Source of the DNA: Lepus europaeus
Taxonomy: Eukaryota; Chordata; Mammalia; Lagomorpha; Leporidae
Reading direction: 5' to 3'
Assembly (NCBI RefSeq): GCF_033115175.1
Contig: NC_084835.1
Location: 102,702,448 to 102,766,447 of the forward strand
Length of the DNA: 64,000 nt
Part shown: positions 44,201 to 55,336 of the stretch, piece after piece
How positions within the stretch are numbered: position 1 is the stretch's first letter
Layout of the letters: each line of letters begins with the position of its first letter
Notes under the pieces: generated by a model
What the model saw: the letters and a program-made list of their open reading frames with translations, nothing else
What the model was told of the DNA's origin: nothing
Database searches by the model: none
Translations under genes and position numbers: made by a program

Positions 44201-46792
44201 TCCTACCTCCACCTTTATCCCCAGGAATCACAGAAGCATCTATTAATTAATCCTCAAGGATCTATTCCCTGGTGGCCCTCCAGACCCAGAGCTTGGTCTC
44301 AGGATCAATGACTCAAGAAGTATCTTGGCCAGCTGGCCTTGATTCCTATCTAATTTCTTCTGGGTAAAAATAACAAATAGATTACACAAAAGGTTCTCTA
44401 GCCTCTGAATTGTCAGCCTCATATCTCCTCATCCCCATCCTAAAATTGCCTTTGGACTTCCCATTTCCTCATTTTTGAAGCACAAAGCATCACTTATTAG
44501 AACACAAATAGAATCATTGCATGGAACAAGAGACCCAGCTGCATCTGTTCACATATGGTCTAGCACCTCCTTTCGAATGTGGCTAATATCGTTTCTTGTG
44601 GCCTCACATTAACCTTCCAGAGAAACATTTGTACATGCATCAAATGCCTATGAAGTGATGAAGAGAAACTGATGGTTTCAGAGGGAGAGAGAATGAGAGG
44701 CTTTGGAAATAAGGGTGAATGAGATGTCTCCCTGTATTCCCATTTGTAACCTTTGAGGTGTGAACTTTTACAAAGAACAGGATCAATTTAAAGCAAAAAT
44801 CTAACTGAAAAATTATCCCATCTCTTCATTATCCTACTCAAAGAGATTTGCCAGCTCCCATCCCTGTTCCATGGTTGTGAGCGTTTTTGTTGATAAACCA
44901 ACCGTGCTTGCAGTGTGTCACTCAGCCCCGGGGGCAGAACCAACCTTTGTGTATAGATGAACAGATGCATTCTTGGAGGTGGAGAGAAAATTAATTTGAG
45001 GATGGTAAAGGAGGAAAGATGGATAAAAAGGAAATAGCATCTATCTCAGCACAAAGATTTAACCTAAAAAGAGGTAGAGGTTTCTACAAAATGGAATTTG
45101 TGAGATAAGCTTCTCTACTTGCCCTCCTATAACCTGTGTTCATTTTCTTCCAAAAATCACTGAGTGATGCTAACAGAAGCCAAAATGTCTGCAGTCACCC
45201 GAACCTCATCTTCCTTGGATAGCTCCCCAAATGCTGCCCTAAATCATGGCTAAGCATTTGGAGATTCGCTGAAATGATCACAAGACCTCAAGGTAGCATT
45301 TTATAGAAATATTGAATGATATGGAATATAGGACAGAAAAAGGGTAAAAATAAAGTTACTTTCTGGACCTTCTTGGAAGAGATCCCAAGCGCATGACTTC
45401 ATTTTGAAATGGCAGGAAAAACAAAACACATTGAAACGGGGCTTCTGTATCAGCCCCAACTTAAACGGATGCAGAGAGAACTGCTGAAGTGTTCAAAATA
45501 CTGCCAACTGGCACTTGCATATGCAAATGAGTTACAAATGTGAGGGTCCAAATTTTGGGTTATGTGTGCCAGGACAGAGGGGACAGAGAGAGCATGTGTC
45601 TATTTCCAGGCTGCACCTTTTTTAGAAGCTGATTTCTACATTGTCAGCTTCTCTGAAGCCATTATCTCACATTTTGAATTATAAACATCATTCTAATTCC
45701 ATAAGCTGGTTCACATCTCAGAGACAGCTCTGTGTATCTGGAGGTGGGACATGGGTATCCAGAACCACAGTTCAACACTCAGATCCTCACTGGCAGCATC
45801 CCATTTTTCTTTCCTTTTTTTTTTTTTTTTTTTTTTAATGATCATCAAGATCTGATGTGCTGGCAAAATGAAAAGTACAAATGTCAGTATTAGTGAAGAC
45901 CCACCGAGAAAGATACGCTACTTTTTTCTTCTCCTCAAAAAAAAAATCTATTATAGTCTTTTAAAAGTAAGATGTTAGCCTCAAAATGTCTCTTTCCTCT
46001 TGGCTCCCTGTACAGAAGTTCATGCCAGGGCTAACTCACAGGCATCCTGTTGGCCTCTTCAATCCCAGCCTGCCGCCTCTGGTAGCCTTGATCGAGTCAC
46101 ACACCGGGACTAACTTTGCCCAGGGGACAGCACTCACTGTCCGTGTGTTTCTCTGCTCACCTTGCCCTGAACATGTGTTGCCTGCCCCACTACCCACCAA
46201 ATTCTCATGCCCCCCTACAGACTACAGAGCACAGAACACTGAGTTTTTGCATCTACCTTAAAACCTGGTGTTTGTGTCCTGGATCTCCTCTGTCCACCTG
46301 GCCTCTGACTTGATCCTTGTTTTACATGAAATTTCCCAGGTTCCTTTTTTGTCCTCTGGCTCCTTCAGGACTCTCTGGACACTCAAAGTTCTATGATACT
46401 AAGCCCTTGTATCATCAAAGTTGTTTCTGATTCATGTGTTTGCATCCAGTTATTGATCTTTCATTCCTTAAGACTCAGTTTCATTCAATGTGGTTATTAT
46501 TTTGATGATTTAGCTAAAGAAGTACCTTTCTATTTGTTACTATCCCCAAACCACAAATGTTACAAAGAGCAATGAGATCCAAAAACAAATATGCATCTAA
46601 TAAAAAATTATAAATATTTAATTATGCCTTCATCCATGAGCCATGAGTAATAATTCGCTTGGGGAAAGAGGAAAGGAGAATTTGCAATGTCCACCTTCTG
46701 CAAGTCTCCATAGCAGACTGTACTGACAAGGAAATGAATTCTCAGCTCTTTTGGACACTGTGATTCTCCTGCCCCTCATCAAAGATAGTATT
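44201..46792. other. unique DNA, no gene recognised
   Basis: About 2.6 kb with no assignable repeat apart from a poly(T) run at 45815-45837. Open frames are short (at most 91 codons). Confidence 0.5.
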
Positions 46793-47141
46793 AGAAGTAT
46801 ATCCTTGGGCCGGCACCGTGGCTCACTTGGTTAATCCTCTGCCTGTGGCGCCAGCACCCCTATGGGCGCCGGTTCTAGTCCAGGTTGCTCCTCTTCCAAT
46901 CCAGCTCTCTGCTGTGACCCGGGAGTGCAGTGGAGGATGGCCCAAGTGCTTGGGCCCCTGCACCTGCATGGGAGACCAGGAAGAAGCACCTGGCTCCTGG
47001 CTTCGGATCGGCACAGTGCCGGCCGTAGCGGCCATTTGGGGAGTGAACCAATGGAAGGAAGACCTTTCTCTCTGTCTCTCTCTCTCACTATCTATAACTC
47101 TACCTGTCAAATAAATTTTTTAAAAAAAGAAGCATATCCTT
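46793..47141 (+). mobile_element. CSINE, full length, 14-bp target duplication
   Basis: The body is 46807-47127: GGGCCGGCACCGTGGCTCAC at the head, the B-box-like GGTTCTAGTCC at 46870-46880, and CTCTACCTGTCAAATAAATT at the tail. AGAAGTATATCCTT (46793-46806) and AGAAGCATATCCTT (47128-47141) flank it. This is a good representative of the single-B-box subfamily. Confidence 0.95.
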
Positions 47142-47334
47142 CCACACTTGCCCATTCCCTGTTGCTACTGCTGAGGTTCAAATGTACATCACTATGAATG
47201 TCAAGTTGACAACAAATACAATACACACACAAAGGAAGTTTGTAACTTTGCAAAGTACTAATAAAAATGAATTCCCTTATTTTTTTGCACCAACTGTTGT
47301 CCAAATTTGTCTCTAGAGACTCAGCTCATAAAAT

Positions 47335-47545
47335 GTAATTTAAAGGGAAATATTTACTTATTAATTAGTGTTAGGGAAGCATCAATCGCAAGCTCAAAGT
47401 ATTAATAGGTGTGGGTCTGGTGATTCTAATTAAGCTATACTAAGATAGCAGATTTCTGTTTACTCTGCCAAATTTAACATTAGCAGCCATTTCTGGCTAA
47501 TGCTACTAATATCCAGCTTATGTAAACATGAGCCATCATTCCTCT
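47335..47545. promoter_or_regulatory. candidate conserved noncoding element
   Basis: Repeat-free stretch with homeodomain words TTATTAATTAGTG and TTCTAATTAAGC, a T-box-like TAGGTGTGGG, and GGCTAATGCTACTAATATCC. The arrangement is reminiscent of deeply conserved developmental enhancers. Low confidence without alignment. Confidence 0.3.
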
Positions 47546-47897
47546 TCAACAGTGATAGTTATAGCCTGAAACTGGTGATTGTAAAAGTAGGTGGGAAATA
47601 ATGTGAAGATGGGGAAGAGCAATGAAGGTGGAAGAAAGAGCAAATTCACAGGAGGGAGTCATACCTGCTGACCCAAGACTGCTGCCCCTAAGACTGCTGT
47701 CCCAGGCCATGACAGAGCTGGAATGTCTGGAAGGGAAGACACAGCATAGGCACAAGATGGAAGAGGGCACCTCTGTCTCTGGTCTGTAGAAAGAGTACTG
47801 AGCTCCACCAGGAAAGTGGCCAAGTAGGAAGGTGGGTCCAGTGTGACCAGACTTTTCAATGTTTCCAGAGAAGTTGGAAATCCACTTTTAAAATGTT

Positions 47898-48156
47898 GGG
47901 GCCAGCGTTGTGGTGCAGTGGATTAAGCTGCCCACTGCTATGCTTGCATCACATAGAGGTACCAATTCAAGTCCTGGCTGCTCCATTTCTAATCCAGCTC
48001 CCTGGTAATGTGCTTGGGAAAGCATCTGCAGGTGGCCCAAATGCTTGGGTCTCTGCCACACACATGGGAGATCTATGAAGCTCCTGGATCCTAGCTTCAG
48101 CCTGGTACAGTCTCAGAGGTTGTAGCCATTTAGGGAGTGAATCAACAGATGGAAGT

Positions 48157-48192
<36 letters not shown>

Positions 48193-48274
48193 ATCTTCCT
48201 ATCTCCCTATCTCTCTATCTCTATCTCTCCCCATACCTGTCATGCTGCCTTTCAAAAAAATAAATAAATAAAAG
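47898..48274 (+). mobile_element. older C-type SINE with an expanded (TCTA)n
   Basis: GGGGCCAGCGTTGTGGTGCA head, AAGCTGCCCACTGCTATGCT, CTAATCCAGCTCCCTGGTAA, AAGCTCCTGGATCCTAGCTT and TGCCTTTCAAAAAAATAAAT tail. The usual CT-rich region has become a pure (TCTA)n run at 48157-48192. Diverged relative to the young CSINEs. Confidence 0.88.
48157..48192. repeat. (TCTA)n tetranucleotide microsatellite
   Basis: Nine uninterrupted TCTA units; followed by imperfect ATCT/CTAT-type repeats to about 48230. Likely length-polymorphic. Confidence 0.9.
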
Positions 48275-48583
48275 TGTAGTCCTCAAGTCTCTGATTAAAT
48301 TTAAAATGAGTTGGTTGGCACAAATATACACATATTTGTGTCTGTGTCACTCTTTCAAAATGTTAGCAACTAGCCAATCTTTATTAAAACATAGATTTGT
48401 GCCTATAAGCAAAAATACACCTATAACTTTGGATAGCCTGATAATCTTAAGGTTTGAGACATATCTATTTTTAAAAAATAGAAGAAAAAGATTATTAGGA
48501 GTCAGGAAACTGGATGAAAGAAATTTTCCTTTCTTCAGCACATATTTGCTAATCATTGCAATCACTTAAAGAAAGAAGCTATC

Positions 48584-48921
48584 AAAAATTAGGGTGGGGG
48601 CCGGCGCCGCGGCTCACTAGGCTGATCCTCCACCTTGCGGCACCGGCACACCGGGTTCTGGTCCCGTCGGGGCACCGATCCTGTCCCGGTTGCCCCTCTT
48701 CCAGGCCAGCTCTCTGCTGTGGCCAGGGAGTGCAGTGGAGGATGGCCCAAGTGCTTGGGCCCTGCACCCCACGGGAGACCAGGAGAAGCGCCTGGCTCCT
48801 GGCTTTGGATCAGCGTAGTACGCAGGCCGCAGCAGCAGGAAGACCTTTCTCTCTGTCTTTCTCTCTCACTGTCCACTCCGCCTGTAAAAAAAAAATTTAA
48901 AAAAAAAAAAATTAGGGTGGG
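48584..48921 (+). mobile_element. CSINE (duplicated-B-box subfamily), sense
   Basis: The body is 48599-48906: GGCCGGCGCCGCGGCTCACT to the A-rich tail after CTGTCCACTCCGCCTGT. The target duplication AAAAATTAGGGTGGG is at 48584-48598 and 48907-48921. A 24-bp tandem duplication covers the B-box region: CACCGGGTTCTGGTCCCG... (48649-48672) then CACCGATCCTGTCCCGG... (48673-48696). It is CpG-rich, which suggests youth. Confidence 0.95.
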
Positions 48922-49486
48922 AAGAAAATAAAAGAGGGAGGAATGGAAAACAAGAAAGAAGTTCTCATAGAAAGTTCTGGAATGTCACATTCATCACCTC
49001 AGGGGTCAGTCTAGGGGAGAATCATAGGCTTTACTGAGGAAGCGAGATTTCTAGGGCAGGAAAAGCATCAGTCTTCCAATGAAAACTTGGCTCATTTGTT
49101 TATTAATTTATTTCCTTCACATGTTTACTTTTATTTTTAGAGTATCTGATATACTTGGAATCCCAATATATCATCCCTTAGGGAATTAAAGTCTGCAGCT
49201 TCCTGTCTTCAAGTCTCTGATTAAATTTAAAAGGAGTTGTTTGTCATGTCTGGCTTGCATGTATACGACCTCGAGTCCTTGTCCCTTGCTCTCCCAAGCC
49301 CTTCACTGCTGCCCTGTAGAACTCCTCCAGCTGCAGCAAGGAGGGGGCTGGCTGATGGGGTCACGTGCACAGAGGAGTGGGACCAAACCTACCCTCTGAA
49401 CCTCACTGCTGAGGAGTCACTCCCCAGACAGGATTCATTGTTCACCAGACCTTGTTACTCCATGCCTGATTTCACACTTCGGAATA

Positions 49487-49830
49487 CAAAGCACATTCGT
49501 TTTCTTGGGCTACTATAATGAAGTACCAAAAACTGGGGGACTTCAACTCCATGAAGTTTTTTTTTTGTCTTGACTTCAAGACTAGAAGCCTGAGATCAGG
49601 GTGTTGGCACGGTTGGTGACCTCTCAGGCCTATGAGGGACATCTGTTCCAGCCCTCCCACCCCTGTCCACTCCTTATCTTCTGGGGTTTACTGATAGTCA
49701 CTGGCATTCTGGGACTCACGAACTCATCACTCCAACCTCTGCCTTCATCTTCATGTAGACTTGGGGTCCACTCCTATTCTATGTTCTTTGAGGATAAAAA
49801 TACAGGTGTATCTGGGAGTCAAGGACAATT
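49487..49830 (-). mobile_element. MaLR-type LTR remnant, antisense
   Basis: TTCTTGGGCTACTATAATGA, AGTACCAAAAACTGGGGGAC, GACTAGAAGCCTGAGATCAG and GGGTGTTGGCACGGTTGGTG follow an antisense MLT1-type LTR 3' part. The later part is weaker (CTTCATCTTCATGTAGACTT). Solo LTR remnant. Confidence 0.7.
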
Positions 49831-50868
49831 CCAATGCTCCCCAGAGCTCCTACACAATCCAGGGACATTGGAAAAACTGAGAGCCACCTCGGCAGGCATC
49901 TCCAGAACTGTCCTTGGTCGCCAAGTGCTCTGGCTCCCTCACCCTCCCCACCTTCACCCAACAAAGAACCAGATAGACAGCTCCTTTCCCAGTGAAATTT
50001 CATGAAGTGGTCGAGTGCTCCTCTTCTGAGCTGCAGTGTCTTATTCCACATGGTAGTGAGCTAGAAAGAAGTAACTACCTGCTATTTATTGCTGCCAACT
50101 CTCCACACTCGTCTACCTTCTAGCTCTTTATCTTAGGGGGTGTGTCTGAGATCTTTCCTAGGGCCACAGATTTGTCTCATCATTATGTATTTATTTTTAG
50201 CTATTCGGAAGTGGACTCTGTTCTCTGTCAGATGCCCCTAAGAAGTCGGAAACTGTCTGGGCCCCGCCTGCATTCTCCGATTCCTTCCGGAGCGTTGCTC
50301 TCAGCCGCTGCCAAGCAGAGCTGAGGCGGCACCTGGGCAGTGAGACAGAGGGTCCTGGATGGGCTCCAAGTCCCCGGCAGCACTCCCTCCCCACCCTCCT
50401 GCTTTCTGAGTTATCACAATACGCTTCCAAAATCATCCCCAGCCTGCTGTCGCAACACAAATACAGCTCACTACTCACTCAGAAGTACAGCTTGTAGACC
50501 ACCTTTGTGAAGTCAGAGGACTTGTGGTAGCCAGAGGAACCCATAGGAATATTTCCATGTTTTGTTTGGATGGATTAATATTTTTGTTGAGTGCAGGTCT
50601 CGTACTACAGGTCCATAGGTCTGCTCGGGATAGGGAGTGTAGGTTTCCTGCCACATACACATCCATAGCTCTGCCCAGGGTAGGGAGTGTGGGCCATGTA
50701 AATCTAATTCAAGGCTTTCCATTGACATTTCTAGGCCAGGCTCTCTTTGTTTTGAGTTTGAGAACATCCTATAGGAATGAGACTAATGTTCATCTTTAGA
50801 TTTGCCTAACCATGGTTATGCATGCAAATTGATAATGCCAGAAAGAAAGTTCCAGAAAGAACTCTCAG
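49831..50868. other. unique DNA, no gene recognised
   Basis: 50190-50420 keeps several CpGs (ATTCGGAAG, CCCCGCCTG, TCTCCGATTCC, GAGCGTTGC, GAGGCGGCACC) with no repeat signature. Short overlapping frames only. Confidence 0.4.
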
Positions 50869-50942
50869 ATGGTTTGTTTCTTAATGTTGCTGTAACAAAG
50901 TACCTCAATTGGGTGGCTGAATACAATAGAAATTTATTCTCA

Positions 50943-51220
50943 GGGTGGACTTTTGGAACAGTGTTTAAGGGTTAGGCTTGGGACACTGCCATTCCGTATT
51001 GGAATACAAGGATTTGAGTCATGTCTCCACTCTAGATTCCAGCTCGCTGATAATGCAGACCCTAGCAAGTAGCAAATGATAATTCAAGTAACTGGGTCCC
51101 TGTCATCCACATGGGAGACCAGGATTGAGTGCCTGGCTCCTGGAGAATTAGGCAATGAACCAGTGAATGAGTGCTGTCTCTCTGTCTCTCAATAAAATAA
51201 ATGAAAATTTTTCAAAAAAA
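50943..51220 (+). mobile_element. old C-type SINE inside the MaLR LTR
   Basis: ACAGTGTTTAAGGGTTAGGC, ACTGCCATTCCGTATTGGAA, GATTCCAGCTCGCTGATAAT, CAAGTAACTGGGTCCCTGTC, TGTCTCTCAATAAAATAAAT. A short TTATTC-type duplication may flank it. Confidence 0.75.
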
Positions 51221-51308
51221 TTATTCCCTCATGTTCTCAAGGCAGAAGACCCTGAAATCAAAGTCATAGCAGTACCATGAGCCCCCTCAAACCTGAAAAG
51301 GGAAATAG

Positions 51309-51424
51309 AAAAGATCTTCAAAAAGTTCTTGGAAATGCATACTATAAAAATGTATGGATTTCAACATTTTACATTAAAATAAACAAATCTTCTAATCCAA
51401 TTTTTCCATGAAGTTTTTCTTTTG
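51309..51424 (-). mobile_element. short terminal-inverted-repeat element, copy 3
   Basis: The left end GATCTTCAAAAAGTTCTTGG and the right end (reverse complement AAAAGAAAAACTTCATGGAA) form imperfect inverted repeats. The reverse-complement core TTTGTTTATTTTAATGTAAA aligns with copies at 1011 and 9075. It lies inside a MaLR LTR, so it inserted after that LTR was present. Confidence 0.6.
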
Positions 51425-52044
51425 CACATCAACATGGATGAAATTAAGCAAAATAAAATTATGGAAGAATACATACAGTATGATTTTACATATGATATAA
51501 GGTTCAAAAATAGGAAAAAAATTCAAAAGGAATTTTAGGATGTTGTATAAAATAAATAATAATCAACAAGACAAGTTAAAATTGTTAACAAAAAAAGCCA
51601 TAACATGTGTAGGATAACAGGTATACTATTTTTTTTTCACATCCTGTCTCTGTATTAACTGCCGTAAGTAAGAGAAAAACGTGAAAATTGTCTTTTTGGG
51701 TTTGGTTTACTTCACTAAGCATAACTTTTTAAAGTCCTTTCATCGTTTCCTTCCTCTGCCTAGCTTCTGGAGGTGGCCAGAAATCTTCGCATTCCTTAGC
51801 TTGTAGCTCCACCACTCCAGTCTCTGCCTTTGTTGTCAGATTGTATTCCCCTCTCTCCCTCTTCATATAAGGAATATGACTAAGTTTCATTGTAAGTTCT
51901 AATCTTAGTTTGATTCACCTTTAAAGATCCTATTTCTAAAAAAGGCAATTCATGGATACTGGTGGTTAAGACTTATCTTTTGCAGGGACACAATTCAACC
52001 CATAGCATTGCTTAGTAGTAAGATTATGTTCAACTACTTCTAAA

Positions 52045-52864
52045 ACACATTTTTTTTCATTTATTAAACTTTTATTTAATGAATACAAATTTCTAAAGTA
52101 CAGCTTATGGGTTACAATGGCTTCCCCCCTCCCATAACTTCCCTCTCCCCCGCAACCCTCCCCTTTCCCGCTCCCTCTCCTCTTCCATTCACATCAAGAT
52201 TCATTTTCAATTCTCTTTATATTCAGAAGATCAGTTTAGTATATATTAGGTAAAGATTTCAACAGTTTGCCCCCATATAGCAACACAAAGTGAAAAAAAA
52301 ATACTGTTGGAGTACTAGTTATAGCATTAAATAACAGTGTACAGCACATTAAAGACAGAGATCCTACATGATATTTTTAAAAAATTAATTAATTTTCTAT
52401 GCCATTTCCAATTTAACACCAGGTTGTTTTTTTTTTTTTTCATTTCCAATTCTCTTTGTATACAGAAGATCGATTCAGTATATAATTAGTAAAGATCTCA
52501 TCAGTTTGTACCCACACAGAGACACAAAGTGTAAAAATACTGTTTCAGTACTAGTTATAGCATCACTGCACATTAGACAACACATTAAGGACAGATCCCA
52601 CATGGGATGTAAGTACACAGTGACTCCTGTTGCTGACTTAACAATTTGACACTCCTGTTCATGGCGTCAGTAATCTCCCTAGGCTCTAGTCATGAGTTGC
52701 CAGGGCTATGGAAGCCTTTAGAGTTCACTGACTTTGGTCTTATTCCGATAGGGTCATAGTCAAAGTGGAAGTTCTCTCCTCCCTTCAGAGAAAGGTACCT
52801 CCTTCTTTGATGGCCCCGTTCTTTCCACTGGGATCTCACTCACAGAGATCTTTCATTTAGGTCT

Positions 52865-52906
<42 letters not shown>

Positions 52907-53141
52907 CTGTTCCATGGTATCTTGGCTTTCCATGCCTACAATACTCTCATGGGCTCTTCAGCCAGATCCAAATGCCTTAAGGGCTGATTCTGAGGCCAGA
53001 GTGCTGTTTAGGACATCTGCCATTCTATGAGTCTGCTGTGTATCCTGCTTCCCATGCTGGATCTTTCTCTCCCTTTTTGATTCTATCAGTTAGTATTAGC
53101 AGACACTTGTCTTGTTTGTGTGATCCCTTTTACACATTTTT
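52045..53141 (-). mobile_element. rabbit-type L1 3' end (3' UTR), antisense
   Basis: The body is about 52053-53131. Antisense text begins at a T-run and CATTTATTAAACTTTTATTT, then TACAGCTTATGGGTTACAAT and a C-rich CCCCCCTCCC stretch. It continues through TAATCTCCCTAGGCTCTAGT and GGGATCTCACTCACAGAGAT, with a 40-T run (52867-52906). This is the L1 3' untranslated region familiar from rabbit DNA. ACACATTTTT at 52045-52054 and 53132-53141 is a likely target duplication. An internal direct duplication is present (about 52195-52327 and 52440-52564). No coding sequence remains. Confidence 0.85.
52867..52906. repeat. 40-bp poly(T) run within antisense L1
   Basis: Forty consecutive T residues inside the L1 3' UTR, corresponding to an internal A-run in the L1 sense strand. 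A likely assembly and length-variation hotspot. Confidence 0.9.
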
Positions 53142-53942
53142 AAATACTGACAATAGCCACACTGAAAACAACTTGTCTTAGAAAACATCCGTGGCTCCCT
53201 AGCATCTACATTGTATAAAAATACCAGCATCTAAGCTGTGGATTCAAGCCACCTTTCCGCTGACATCTTCTAGAAACTGTAAGATCTTATCCTGGGTGCT
53301 TTTCCCACACACAAGTGTCTTTTAAGACCTCATCCAAATAAATATCTCCTCTAAAATCTTGTCTGATTGCTCACTATTGAACATGTTTAATATGCCATGA
53401 AGAATGGAAATCGATGAAAAACACAAACTCTTACTTCAAGGCATCCTTTACTGAGTGGTGATCACATGAAACAACTCCAGTGCTAAAAACAAGCTACTGA
53501 AATCATGGAGGAAGAAAAAGTTTAGTCAATGAAGCAATTCCTTCCACTGTACTGTACCAGGAAGAGTAGGTTTCAATAACTATTTGTTAGGTAACTTAAT
53601 GAATGACCAATAACACATCAGCCACATAGACTATCACATAAGAGTATGGGAGATGCAAATACATCCATAATTTTCTATCAGTCTACAGAAATCATGCACA
53701 TAATTTCAACCATCATGCATTTCAAGTTCTGCTGAAATAATATTTCAAATTAAGTGGTTTGATTTTCTTTGCTTATGGTGACACTTCAGTTATCCAGATG
53801 TTAGTCTCAACCAACTAGAGAACAACTCAAAATTAGAAGTAAGAAGATTACTCACTAACAACAATATGTACCACACAACCTCTGTCTTCATGACATACTA
53901 TAATAGAATTTTGCGCTTTGGTTTTCCATATCTTAGTAAAAT
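53142..53942. other. unique DNA, no gene recognised
   Basis: AT-rich stretch without an assignable repeat or frame. Confidence 0.5.
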
Positions 53943-54305
53943 AAAAGAACTAATTTTTTAAAAGATTTATTTTATTTATTTGAAAGAGTTACAGAGAAGA
54001 AGGAGAGGCAGAGAGAGAGAGAGAGAGAGAGAGGTCTTCCATCGGATGGTTCACTCCCCAATTGGACGCCAAAGGCTGGAGCTGTGCCAATCTGAAGCCA
54101 GAAGCCAGGAGCTCCTTCCAGGTCTCCCACGTGGTGCAGGGGCCCAAGGACTTGAGCCATCTTCTACTCCTTTCCCAGGCCATAGCAAAAAGCTGGATCA
54201 GAAGTGGAGCAGCGGGACTAGAACCAGCACCTGTATGGGATGCCAGCACTGTAGGAGGCAGCTTTACCCGCAATGCCACAGCACCTGTTCAAAAGAATTA
54301 AATTT
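53943..54305 (-). mobile_element. CSINE, antisense
   Basis: The body is about 53957-54290. A TTTTTTAAAAGATTTATTTT end leads to GAAAGAGTTACAGAGAAGAA, a GA run, and CCACAGCACCTGTTC. AAAAGAACTAATTT (53943-53956) and AAAAGAATTAAATTT (54291-54305) are an imperfect target duplication. Confidence 0.87.
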
Positions 54306-55330
54306 AAAATGTCATGGCGACACTGGAACAAATGGACATTTATATACAAAACAAAAAAGAATCTCAGACTAAAATCTCACATTTTATACAGAAAATAATT
54401 CCATTAATTCAAAATAGATCATACATCTAAGCACAAAAATTATAAACATTTTAGGAGAAAGCATTAAAAAGCTTAAAATGTTGGGTTAGGCAAATAGTTT
54501 TAAAATCAATATCAAAGTTATAATCTATAAAATAGGAAAATGTTAACTTTGACTTCTTTAAAATTAAAAATTAAATGTTTCGCTCTGTCATTGCAGAAGT
54601 GCACATTAAAGCTACCATGATATCCTTCACACCATTAGAATGGCAATAGGACCAAGTCATGGCAAAGATACATAGTAGTCAGATCTCTGATATTTTGCTG
54701 GTGGAAATGTAAAATGGGATAGCGACTGTGCAAAAGAATTCCTTAAAATGATAAAACATGCATATACTTACCATAGGACCCAGAAATCCCACTGCTGGAT
54801 TAGCCTAGATAGATGCAAGCTTTATCACATAAAAACATATACATCAAGGTCTAATTCAGCTCTGTTGATAACTACCTTAACTCAGAAATAACTCAGATTC
54901 CTTCACTGGAAGGACAGATACATCCTGTGGATCCCTGTAATAGAATACTTGCCAGTAAGAAAGATGACTTCTTACTGTAGACAATGGTTTGTATGAATTT
55001 CAAAGGCACCCTGCTAGGCATAAGGAGCCAGTCCCAAAATATTACACATTGTATGATTCCACTTATATGACATTCTCAAAAAGACAAAACTAGGGTGGTA
55101 GAGAACAGAACTTCTTTCCCAGGGATTAGGAGGTAGGTGTAACTACAAAGGCACAGCACAAAGGGTGTTATTTTATTTTATTTTATTTTATTTTATTTTT
55201 TTGCAGTAATGAAACATTTCAGTATCCTCATTGTGGTGGTCATTACCCAAGTCTATACACAAATTAAAATGTATAGACTTGCCTCCAAAATAGTTATTTA
55301 GTTTATGTTGTTTTAATAAATTAAATTTTA
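54306..55330 (+). mobile_element. ancient L1 3' end, sense
   Basis: Diverged L1 ORF2 C-terminal and 3' UTR landmarks in order: GAAGTGCACATTAAAGCTAC, CACACCATTAGAATGGCAAT, GCTGGTGGAAATGTAAAATG, CCATAGGACCCAGAAATCCC, TGTATGATTCCACTTATATG, then a 3' UTR with a (TTTTA)n run. Heavily mutated. L1M-type by appearance. Confidence 0.8.
55168..55201. repeat. (TTTTA)n microsatellite
   Basis: About six perfect ATTTT units inside the L1 3' UTR, followed by a T-run. Confidence 0.9.
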
Positions 55331-55336
55331 GAAATG

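Larger units (their letters stand above)
50869..52015 (-). mobile_element. MaLR (MLT1-type) LTR, antisense, broken up by later insertions
   Basis: Left part 50869-50942: TTAATGTTGCTGTAACAAAG, GTACCTCAATTGGGTGGCTG, AATAGAAATTTATTCTC. A middle part from 51221 (CTCATGTTCTCAAGGCAGAA) and a right part from about 51730 (CTTCTGGAGGTGGCCAGAAA, CCTATTTCTAAAAAAGGCAA, GGGACACAATTCAACCCATA) complete the order of an antisense MLT1-type LTR. Inserts are an old SINE (50943-51220), the short inverted-repeat element (51309-51424) and an unassigned L1-like piece (about 51425-51720). Confidence 0.72.

Noticed and set aside
46870..46880. tRNA gene from B-box-like GGTTCTAGTCC words
   Set aside because: They are the internal Pol III promoter of tRNA-derived SINEs. 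No cloverleaf can be formed around them.
48157..48240. Regular short repeats as a CRISPR array
   Set aside because: The repeats are tetranucleotide microsatellite units without spacers, in vertebrate DNA.
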